Part shown: positions 1 to 6,040 of the stretch, piece by piece
Layout: each line of letters opens with the position of its first letter
How positions within the stretch are numbered: position 1 is the stretch's first letter
Notes under the pieces: model-generated
Told to the model about the DNA's origin: nothing
The model's database searches: none
Seen by the model: the letters and a program-made list of their open reading frames with translations, nothing else
Assembly: GCA_017997855.1 (NCBI GenBank)
Contig: JAGOEF010000088.1
Coordinates: 1 to 6,734, forward strand
Direction of reading: 5' to 3'
DNA from: Bacteroidales bacterium
GTDB lineage: Bacteria; Bacteroidota; Bacteroidia; Bacteroidales; ML635J-15
DNA length: 6,734 bases
Made by a program: the position numbers and the translations under genes

Positions 1-1638
1 CTCACTACACGTAAACCGCGTTCACTGCTGGCAGCCGATATCCAACTGGCCTATGGGCGCTATAATACTTTCGAATCGGACTTACATGCTTCGGGGCGTA
101 GTAAAAATAATCTGGCTTACTGGAAATTCAATGCCGGATATCGCCGCAGCGATGGCTATGTGAACACTCCCGACTACCTGATTGCAGAAAACGACACCAT
201 TGTGGCTCCGGTGTTCCTAAGGGAATACAATCTGGGATCGGTATTTGGATTTCATCTTGACGAAGCCAGCCGACTTGAGTTTTCGGTAAATTATTACGAT
301 GATCAACGAGGAACCGGAATAAAAATTTTCGAAAACATGGGGGGCTTCGACGAACACGATACTTTTCATTCTTATATAAAATATCGGGGATTATTCCGCA
401 AGGTTTCGGTTTTTGCCAATGTGTACTTTATGAATGAGTTTTATTCGAAACTGAATGAATACTACAGCGATGGTGAGTATAAGTTGTATGAAATAGACTC
501 AAAGCGTTTCGATTACGGAACCAAGGCCTGGACTGAATTCAATATGTTTAAAAAGCTGGAAACTACCACGGGTTTCGAAATAAAAACCGGTAGTGTCAAC
601 GGCAAAGACATTTATTTTACATCGACTGATATTATCAGTAACCGGGGTAAAATGAGTACGATGGCAGGTTTTCTGCAATTGAAATGGAAATTTGCAACCC
701 CTTGGATGGTATATGGTGGCTTGCGTTACGACCATGCATTTTTTTATGATGCAGCGTTCTCAATCGATTACCCATCATACTCCATCGAATATCTCAGCGA
801 GTTTCAGTTCAGCAATGTTGAAAACAAAACGTGGAATGCAGTTAATCCCAAGCTCACCCTGCAATACGCCCGCGAAGATAAAGTGCGCTGGTATTTTTCG
901 GCTGCAGGCGGTTTTGGTGCTCCCATTCTCGAAGATCTATGTCGGACCGGACGTAAAAAAATCGGCTTTAAAGTAGCCAATCCCAACCTGAAACCTGAAC
1001 AAATAACCAACATCGAAACAGGAGGTGACCTTCTGTTATTCAATAAACTGAACCTTTCAGCCTCGATATTCTACACGATGGGGCGCGACTTTATGTACTT
1101 TATTACAACAGGTGACTCTGTCAATCTGGGTTATACCATTGTTCCCGTTTACCAGGTCGATAATATCAGCAAGGTCGAAATTTATGGTTTCGAAAGTGAT
1201 GCTTCCCTGAAAATGGGTAATGGCATACGATTTTTTGCTAATTACACGTATACCCACTCACAGATAAAAGATTACCAGACAAATACACCCGGGGCAGACA
1301 AAGACCTGACCGGTAAATTTCTGACTGATATGCCCATGCATAAGTTTTCAGCCGGTTTTAGCTTCGAAAATAAATACGTGAATTTTTCAGCTTCTACAAA
1401 ATACACCGGTAAGAGATGGATTAACGATGAAAACAAAATCGATTATACATATCTGCTCACCGACAGGTATCCTGCCTATTGGTTGGTTGACCTGAAGCTG
1501 TGGCGGCAGTTTAAATCTTTTACCTGCAGTGTCGATGTCGAAAACCTTTTGAATACAGTTTTTACTGATAGCAAAGGGTATAGCTCTCCCGGGATATTCT
1601 ATATGCTTAGTGTGAAATATAGCTTAAATAAAAACTAA
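1..1638 (+). CDS. TonB-dependent receptor, C-terminal barrel part (5'-truncated by window edge)
   Basis: This is the outer-membrane beta-barrel portion of a TonB-dependent receptor, which imports a scarce ligand such as a metal chelate or cofactor using energy from TonB-ExbBD. The frame is open from base 1 to the TAA at 1636-1638, giving 545 visible residues. The GTG at 160 is internal, because coding sense continues upstream of it. The N-terminal signal peptide, TonB box and plug domain lie outside the window. Alternating aromatic/polar strands run throughout. Family hallmarks are NPNLKPE (bases 979-999), a 'YGFESD' strand, and the C-terminal VENLLNT segment followed by a PG turn and a final strand ending KYSLNKN. 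The barrel resembles the siderophore/cobalamin/heme type more than the SusC glycan type, and no SusD follows. The ligand cannot be determined. It is probably co-transcribed with the lipoprotein gene that starts 12 bases after its stop. Confidence 0.9.
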   Translation, partial: LTTRKPRSLLAADIQLAYGRYNTFESDLHASGRSKNNLAYWKFNAGYRRSDGYVNTPDYLIAENDTIVAPVFLREYNLGSVFGFHLDEASRLEFSVNYYDDQRGTGIKIFENMGGFDEHDTFHSYIKYRGLFRKVSVFANVYFMNEFYSKLNEYYSDGEYKLYEIDSKRFDYGTKAWTEFNMFKKLETTTGFEIKTGSVNGKDIYFTSTDIISNRGKMSTMAGFLQLKWKFATPWMVYGGLRYDHAFFYDAAFSIDYPSYSIEYLSEFQFSNVENKTWNAVNPKLTLQYAREDKVRWYFSAAGGFGAPILEDLCRTGRKKIGFKVANPNLKPEQITNIETGGDLLLFNKLNLSASIFYTMGRDFMYFITTGDSVNLGYTIVPVYQVDNISKVEIYGFESDASLKMGNGIRFFANYTYTHSQIKDYQTNTPGADKDLTGKFLTDMPMHKFSAGFSFENKYVNFSASTKYTGKRWINDENKIDYTYLLTDRYPAYWLVDLKLWRQFKSFTCSVDVENLLNTVFTDSKGYSSPGIFYMLSVKYSLNKN

Positions 1639-1650
1639 TAACTAAATCGA

Positions 1651-2733
1651 ATGAAAATGAAGAAAATTGTTTTATTCTCGTTTGTTGCTACCATAACAGC
1701 AATGCTTTTTTCGTGTGGTGAACCGGCAAAAACCGATAAAACCGGAAATGATGAATCAAAGACCAAAGCTATGGCCGATACATCTGATTTGACCAATAAT
1801 TTTTACGATAACGCCGAAAAGTATGCGTTGAAGACCTACGACCTTGAAGTAGGCGGTGAAGTATCAAACCCCGGAAAAGTTGATTTATCAAAGCTTCCAC
1901 GTCGCAGTGTCATTGTAAAAGAAACCCTTCTCGATGGTGATGGAGATAAATTTGTAGGTGCCTATTGTTATGATGGTTACTCACTCTTCGATATTTTAAA
2001 TAACTATCATATCGAAAAGAAAAACGAAGATGTTTTTAAGCCAATTATCGATTTATATGTTGAAGTCGAAAACGAAGCCGGCGAAAAGGTGGTGTTCAGC
2101 TGGGGCGAAATTTATTATCCAAACCACCTGCACGAAATAATTATTGCAACCGACGTGATGCGCATTGTTCCTAGTAAAACCAATGAACTTTGGGAGTTAC
2201 CCACCGATAGTAAGCTGGTGGTGGTAAGCGATTTGATTACCGAACGCAATATCAGTAAACCTACTAAAATAACTGTAAAATCGTATGAGATTGATTTGGT
2301 CACCATAAAAGGTAAAGACCCCTTGTTTTCGCCAAAATTTGATTTTTACAAAGACGGTGAAGTTATTGCCAGCTATACGGCAAATCCGAAAAATATTCAG
2401 GAAATCACCCTGCATACCATTTTTTACGGACGTGGCCGTGGTATTCACAGTACACAGCCTTTTACCGGCGCCCCGCTAAAACAACTCATCAACGAAAAAG
2501 TAAACCGTACTCAGGGTGCTATCCGCAACGGACTGATTCTTGCCACTGCCGACGACGGGTATCGCGGTGTGTACACCTACTCCGAAATTTGCAATCGCAA
2601 CGACCAGGCAGATGTACTACTGGTTTGTCATCCCGAAGTGAAAACCGATGGAATCTTCAGACTGTTCCCCAGTTGCGATTTCTTCTCCGACAGGGCTATT
2701 AAAGGCCTCAACGGCATTTATTACAGCGAATAA
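1651..2733 (+). CDS. Lipoprotein with two tandem sulfite-oxidase/molybdopterin-binding-like domains
   Basis: This is a 360-residue predicted lipoprotein. Residues 1-22 form a signal peptide ending in the lipobox LFSC (C22), followed by a low-complexity, charged linker to about residue 55. Residues 62-211 resemble the oxidoreductase molybdopterin-binding (SUOX) fold, with 'YDLEVGGEVSNPGKVDLSKL' (63-82), YDGYSLFDIL (107-116), a WGEI strand (151-154) and a closing KLVVVSD...ITVKS segment. Residues 225-360 appear to repeat this layout, with FTGAPLKQLI (271-280), ADDGYRGVYTYSEI (300-313), DVLLVC (321-326) and a closing IFRLFPSCD...GLNGIYYS segment. I see no cysteine at the place that ligates molybdenum in sulfite oxidases, so a binding or scaffold role is as likely as catalysis. 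Twelve bases separate it from the receptor gene, so it may be a surface or periplasmic partner of that receptor. An in-frame ATG at 1657 (MKKIV) is an alternative start. The gene call is firm; the fold assignment is from motif layout only. Confidence 0.8.
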   Translation: MKMKKIVLFSFVATITAMLFSCGEPAKTDKTGNDESKTKAMADTSDLTNNFYDNAEKYALKTYDLEVGGEVSNPGKVDLSKLPRRSVIVKETLLDGDGDKFVGAYCYDGYSLFDILNNYHIEKKNEDVFKPIIDLYVEVENEAGEKVVFSWGEIYYPNHLHEIIIATDVMRIVPSKTNELWELPTDSKLVVVSDLITERNISKPTKITVKSYEIDLVTIKGKDPLFSPKFDFYKDGEVIASYTANPKNIQEITLHTIFYGRGRGIHSTQPFTGAPLKQLINEKVNRTQGAIRNGLILATADDGYRGVYTYSEICNRNDQADVLLVCHPEVKTDGIFRLFPSCDFFSDRAIKGLNGIYYSE

Positions 2734-2755
2734 ATACATTAACGTAACGTGTTAA

Positions 2756-2787
2756 GTGCAAATGCAATTTGTGTTTGCACTTTTTTT
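2756..2787 (+). terminator. Intrinsic (rho-independent) terminator
   Basis: A 10-bp stem pairs GTGCAAATGC (2756-2765) with GTGTTTGCAC (2771-2780) across the 5-base loop AATTT. Eight pairs are Watson-Crick and two are G-T wobbles. A run of seven T (2781-2787) follows directly. It lies 22 bases after the stop of the tandem-domain lipoprotein gene and ends the receptor/lipoprotein transcript. The muramidase gene downstream therefore needs its own promoter. Confidence 0.88.
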
Positions 2788-2832
2788 GTGCTGTTTTCAA
2801 CAAAAGCCTGTTTTTAATTTCGTGGTACAATA

Positions 2833-2864
2833 GTTGGTTAAACCGTATATGCTATTTATTTTTG
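2833..2864 (+). promoter_or_regulatory. Candidate Bacteroidota-type promoter for the muramidase unit
   Basis: TATTTTTG (2857-2864) matches the Bacteroidota -7 element TAnnTTTG exactly. GTTG (2833-2836), 20 bases upstream, is a 3-of-4 match to the -33 element TTTG. It lies between the terminator and the ATG at 2883, which implies a 5' leader of only about 10-15 bases. The sequence here is AT-rich, so a chance match is possible. Confidence 0.35.
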
Positions 2865-2882
2865 ATTGAAAATCAGTTGCTT

Positions 2883-4121
2883 ATGAAAATATTGAATTTG
2901 GTAGTTTTATCTTTCTTATTGTCGGTTTATTCAGGTGCATGTAACGCAACTCAAAATAGAATTTTTGGGCAAGGACTTGTTATCAGACAACAAGTTGAAA
3001 AACCCGATTCATCCATTGTTACCGGAGCTGAGCAAACCGAAGCATATCTGGTGTTGCTAAAAGGCAAAAAAACAGGGATTGTTACTAATCAAACCGGAAT
3101 TTGTAAATCGCGCCATATTGTTGACACACTGATAGATCTCGGTGTGAAAGTGGTAACCGTGTTTTGTCCGGAGCATGGTTTTCGCGGCACGGCTGATGCC
3201 GGGGCCGCTGTTGATGACAGCATTGATAAATCGACCGGGTTAAAAATTATCTCGTTATATGGAAAAAACAAAAAACCAAAACCCGAGCAGTTGATGGGTA
3301 TCGAAATTATGGTATTCGATATTCAGGATGTAGGAGCGAGGTTTTACACCTACATTTCGACCCTGCACTACGTGATGGAGGCTTGCGCTGAAAATCAAAT
3401 TCCTTTAATTGTTTTCGACCGGCCGAATCCAAACGGTCATTACGTGGATGGACCGGTTCTCGATACCGCATTCCATTCTTTTATCGGAATGCACCCTGTA
3501 CCCATTGTGCATGGTATGACCATCGGTGAATACGCACAAATGATAAATGGTGAACATTGGCTTACCGATAGCCTGCAATGCAAGCTTACGGTGATTCCCT
3601 GCCTCAACTATACCCATTCTACACCCTACCGTTTGCCGGTGCCACCTTCGCCCAACCTGCCCGATTACCGGTCGGTGGAGTTATACCCCAGTCTCTGCCT
3701 TTTCGAAGGGACTTGCCTGAGTGTTGGACGGGGTACCGATATGCAGTTTCAGGTTATAGGACATCCGGTATACAAAGACTGGGAACTGGCAGAGTTTGTT
3801 TTTACGCCTACGCCACGCAGTGGTGCTATGAAACCGGTACTCGAAGGTCAGTTGTGTTTTGGTTTCGACTTCAGCGAAAGTTTGAGTCCCTTTCCCGAAA
3901 AAAGTGACCGATTGAATATCACCGTGTTGATTGAAGCGTGGAAGCATTTTCCCGACAAGGAGAATTTTTTCAACAACAGTTTTAATCTGCTGGCCGGTGG
4001 GCGATCGCTGAGACAGCAAATCGAAAAAGGATTGAACGAAGATCAGATTCGCGAAACCTGGCAGTTTGAACTCAATAAATTCCGGAAAATTCGAAGCAAA
4101 TACCTCATTTATGAAGAATAA
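2883..4121 (+). CDS. namZ: Exo-beta-N-acetylmuramidase NamZ (DUF1343 / GH171 family)
   Basis: This family removes N-acetylmuramic acid from the non-reducing end of peptidoglycan fragments, so the likely role is cell-wall turnover or scavenging outside the cytoplasm. The 412-residue product starts with an export signal (residues 1-20, MKILNLVVLSFLL...). C20 in SGAC could be a weak lipobox, or cleavage could be by signal peptidase I. Family motifs appear in order: GIVTNQTG (65-72), FCPEHGFRGT (94-103, with the glutamate proposed as catalytic in the family), DIQDVGARFYTY (146-157), DRPNPNG (179-185), PSPNLP (255-260) and YPSLCLFEGT...SVGRGT (268-285). Length fits the family. I chose ATG 2883. 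The frame opens further back to a TTG at 2769, but that codon lies in the loop of the terminator and the extension would bury the signal peptide. No Shine-Dalgarno is visible, as is usual for the phylum. A small lipoprotein gene follows after 9 bases. Confidence 0.93.
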   Translation: MKILNLVVLSFLLSVYSGACNATQNRIFGQGLVIRQQVEKPDSSIVTGAEQTEAYLVLLKGKKTGIVTNQTGICKSRHIVDTLIDLGVKVVTVFCPEHGFRGTADAGAAVDDSIDKSTGLKIISLYGKNKKPKPEQLMGIEIMVFDIQDVGARFYTYISTLHYVMEACAENQIPLIVFDRPNPNGHYVDGPVLDTAFHSFIGMHPVPIVHGMTIGEYAQMINGEHWLTDSLQCKLTVIPCLNYTHSTPYRLPVPPSPNLPDYRSVELYPSLCLFEGTCLSVGRGTDMQFQVIGHPVYKDWELAEFVFTPTPRSGAMKPVLEGQLCFGFDFSESLSPFPEKSDRLNITVLIEAWKHFPDKENFFNNSFNLLAGGRSLRQQIEKGLNEDQIRETWQFELNKFRKIRSKYLIYEE

Positions 4122-4130
4122 AATTTGTCT

Positions 4131-4568
4131 ATGAAGCAACAGTTGTTACTTTCTGCTTTTGCAGCCTGCTTAATTACAATGTCTGCATGTGGCGATGATT
4201 ACGAAAACCATGCGCTCGCTTTCAAAAACCTGACTTCCGATACCATTACCATGGTGAAACATTTCGGCAGCAGCAACCCCCGTACCATAGAAATTGCACC
4301 GGGAGAATACGAGACGTTTTTCGAAACGACTACAGAATTATGGTTGGGACCAACATCTGAACTGGCCAAATGCAGCGACTCGATTCAGATTATTCTCGAA
4401 GCAAAAACCATTTCGTTTGCCGAAGATTACACCATTAATACCGGAGTAAACCCTTACTCGGCTACAGCACAATGGACAGTTGTTATCGAGCAGTTCGAAA
4501 CATCAGCTTTTCTTGGTACTAAGATCGAGAACAAGTACATTCATGTTTTCGATATCGACGGCAATTAG
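4131..4568 (+). CDS. Small lipoprotein of unknown function
   Basis: This is a 145-residue protein that I do not recognise. Residues 1-20 are a signal peptide ending in the lipobox MSAC (C20). The mature N-terminus CGDDYEN is acidic directly after the lipidated cysteine, which resembles the acidic surface-export signal described for Bacteroidota lipoproteins, so it may be displayed on the cell surface (inference). The remainder reads as alternating beta-strands, for example 'AFKNLTSDTITMV' (30-42), TIEIAPGEYETFFE (52-65), QWTVVIEQF (114-122) and KYIHVFDID (135-143). This is compatible with an Ig-like sandwich. I chose ATG 4131; a TTG two codons earlier (4125) would only shift the charged N-terminus. 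It starts 9 bases after namZ and is likely co-transcribed with it. Its TAG stop overlaps the stop of the convergent radical SAM gene by 4 bases. Confidence 0.8.
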   Translation: MKQQLLLSAFAACLITMSACGDDYENHALAFKNLTSDTITMVKHFGSSNPRTIEIAPGEYETFFETTTELWLGPTSELAKCSDSIQIILEAKTISFAEDYTINTGVNPYSATAQWTVVIEQFETSAFLGTKIENKYIHVFDIDGN

Positions 4569-5620
4569 TGATTTTTTGATTTTTCGTTAAGACTGCGGCA
4601 GCATACTAATTCGAGATTTTCGCCCTGATGCAGGTGCATACCGTTTCCGAGGCATTCACCGAAATGCTTGCAGTTGTTGCAAATGCCTGTTTTTGTCCAC
4701 GCACGATTGCGGAACGGTTGGAATTTTGTTTCCCAGATTTGATTTAAGTTGTCGTGATAGATATTTCCCTGTACCAACTTTCGGTTGTTATTGGGACATG
4801 CCGAAATGGAGCCGTCAGCCAGAACCGACCCGATGTTGATGCCTGCCCGACAGAAGAAGTACGAGTCGCGTACCCGGTGCTCGTACTTTCCGGTGTAGGC
4901 TTCGCAGCTGAATTGTACTTTTATTTTGGATCTAATTCTTGTGGCTGAAATGAATTCCATCAATTGGGTAAATTGTTTGTCGTTAAGCAACAAATCACGG
5001 TTTTCGGTTGCACGCCCGATAGGAGCAATGGTAAACAGACGCCATGCCCTCACACCCAGATTTCCGAGAAGTTCTTCGACAGAGGGCAGCTGGCTAAGGT
5101 TTTTGGGAGTAACACAGCTTACCACATCGAAATTAAGACGTGTAGCGCTTGCAGCCAGAGCAATGGCATCAGCTACGCGCTTAAAGGTATTTCCACTGTT
5201 CCTGAGCCAATTGTGGCTGTCTTCCATGCCGTCGAGGCTGATGGTGAGGGCTCCCATCCCGGCATTCAGCAGGGTGTTGTGTCGTTCGGGAGTGTACAGA
5301 ATTCCATTACTGACCATGGACCATTGCATTCCGAGTTTTCTGATTTCTTTTCCACATTCTTCGATGTCGTTGCGCAGGAGGGGTTCTCCTCCGGTCATGA
5401 CTACTGTGAAATTTTTTGAAGGTCTGGGTATGGTTTTTAGTGCCCCGATAAAATCATTCAGGGGCATATCAGCGATAGTTGTTGATGTGTTGCAATCGCT
5501 TCCGCAATGAAGGCAATTCAGATTACAACGCAGTGTGCATTCCCAAAACAGGTAATTTAGCTCGTGACGCCTGATTTCAGCATCGCGGAAACGCAGAAAC
5601 AGTTTTTTAGGAAATTTCAA
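4565..5620 (-). CDS. Radical SAM/SPASM enzyme, rSAM/lipoprotein system type
   Basis: This 351-residue enzyme is predicted to be cytoplasmic. The radical SAM cluster motif CX3CX2C is C32-C36-C39 (RCNLNCLHC), with extra cysteines at 28 and 43. The SAM-binding TGGEP is at 76-80, and SNG (104-106) and SLDGMEDSHNWLR (128-140) follow in the barrel. A C-terminal SPASM domain, which normally holds auxiliary iron-sulfur clusters, starts at C257 with X12-GX4C275 and continues C314-X2-C317-X5-C323 and C340-C341. The cysteine usually expected four residues after C323 is glycine (G327). SPASM enzymes commonly modify peptides or proteins. The HNWLR segment, the C-terminal GNGMHL segment and the adjacent lipoprotein fit the family annotated as 'radical SAM enzyme, rSAM/lipoprotein system' (recalled as TIGR04133; not searched). 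The only usable start is TTG 5620, which has a strong GGAGG upstream; the next ATG lies after the cluster motif. It sits 4 bases after the lipoprotein stop. Confidence 0.92.
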   Translation of the reverse strand: MKFPKKLFLRFRDAEIRRHELNYLFWECTLRCNLNCLHCGSDCNTSTTIADMPLNDFIGALKTIPRPSKNFTVVMTGGEPLLRNDIEECGKEIRKLGMQWSMVSNGILYTPERHNTLLNAGMGALTISLDGMEDSHNWLRNSGNTFKRVADAIALAASATRLNFDVVSCVTPKNLSQLPSVEELLGNLGVRAWRLFTIAPIGRATENRDLLLNDKQFTQLMEFISATRIRSKIKVQFSCEAYTGKYEHRVRDSYFFCRAGINIGSVLADGSISACPNNNRKLVQGNIYHDNLNQIWETKFQPFRNRAWTKTGICNNCKHFGECLGNGMHLHQGENLELVCCRSLNEKSKNH

Positions 5621-5624
5621 CAGG

Positions 5625-5987
5625 TTATTCCTCCACCAAACTTATGTTTACACATACGGTGTCGCTTGAACCATTGATTAAGGTGTCGGTTTTGGCAAAA
5701 TTGCCGGGTTGTTCTTCGGTATCTTCAAAAACCAGCTTGATGTTGTTTCGTTTTACGGTGTAAAACGAAAACCTGCCATCGGAGTCGGTGTACTGATGTT
5801 GAGAATCTCCTTCGATGCCTACCCGGATGTTTTGCACGGGTTGGCCGGAAGCGCGTGAGGTAACCTGACCTTCGACCAGAAAGTCATTATCAACAGCCTG
5901 TGGAGTTCCGTAACAGGCCTGAAAAACAAATAGGGCAGTGGTGAAGCTCAGGCTTCCGATAAGTGTTCTTAGCAATTTGTTATTCAT
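5625..5987 (-). CDS. Radical SAM-associated putative lipoprotein (CarboxypepD_reg-like fold)
   Basis: This is a 120-residue protein with a hydrophobic signal (residues 1-24) and a relaxed lipobox FQAC (C25). The mature N-terminus CYGTP is followed by a single small beta-sandwich domain resembling carboxypeptidase-regulatory/transthyretin-like domains: VEGQVTSRASGQPVQNIRVG (38-57), YTDSDGRFSF (66-75) and a C-terminal KTDTLI...VCVNISLVEE strand. A second cysteine is C112. The composition and position directly before a SPASM radical SAM gene match the family annotated as the lipoprotein of the rSAM/lipoprotein system (recalled as TIGR04134). It is a plausible substrate or partner of that enzyme, but this is inference and no modification site is known. 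ATG 5987 has no clear Shine-Dalgarno. The radical SAM gene starts 4 bases after the stop, so the two are almost certainly one operon. Confidence 0.85.
   Translation of the reverse strand: MNNKLLRTLIGSLSFTTALFVFQACYGTPQAVDNDFLVEGQVTSRASGQPVQNIRVGIEGDSQHQYTDSDGRFSFYTVKRNNIKLVFEDTEEQPGNFAKTDTLINGSSDTVCVNISLVEE
5630..5634 (-). promoter_or_regulatory. Strong ribosome binding site for the TTG-initiated radical SAM gene
   Basis: On the - strand GGAGG stands 9 bases before the TTG at 5620. It lies within the last codons of the lipoprotein gene (V-E-E-stop). It supports the TTG start and is notable because the other complete genes in the window have no comparable Shine-Dalgarno. The layout suggests translational coupling of lipoprotein and enzyme. 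Confidence 0.65.
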
Positions 5988-6012
5988 GGTTTCAGTTTCA
6001 TTTTAATCAATG

Positions 6013-6040
6013 CAAGGTATAAAAAAAAGTGCTGACCAAA
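6013..6040 (-). promoter_or_regulatory. Weak candidate promoter before the lipoprotein/radical SAM pair
   Basis: On the - strand TTTG (6040-6037) is followed after 17 bases by TACCTTG (6019-6013). This resembles, but does not fully match, the Bacteroidota TTTG / TAnnTTTG pattern. It lies in the 53-base gap between the barrel gene and the lipoprotein start. It could allow the pair to be expressed separately from the barrel gene, but the match is imperfect. Confidence 0.22.

Noticed and set aside
1020..1028. AGGAGGTGA, a near-perfect Shine-Dalgarno sequence on the + strand inside the receptor gene
   Set aside because: It encodes part of ETGGDL within the barrel and no start codon with a plausible open frame follows at a suitable distance.
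3681..4139. A 152-codon - strand open frame opposite the 3' part of namZ
   Set aside because: The + strand frame continues the DUF1343 family to its natural end; the antisense product shows no signal peptide or motif.
4549..4558. Perfect 10-base palindrome TCGATATCGA near the convergent junction, possible operator
   Set aside because: It is short, lies within coding sequence (FDID), and there is no second copy or promoter nearby.
5378..5396. GGAGG / CCTCC inverted repeat, possible hairpin in the radical SAM gene
   Set aside because: It is explained by the codons of the conserved TGGEPLL motif and has only a 5-bp stem with no T tract.
4926..5510. Long + strand open frames (4926-5510 and 4964-5419) opposite the radical SAM gene
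   Set aside because: They are antisense shadows. The - strand frame carries complete radical SAM and SPASM motifs, and the + strand translations show no recognisable domain.
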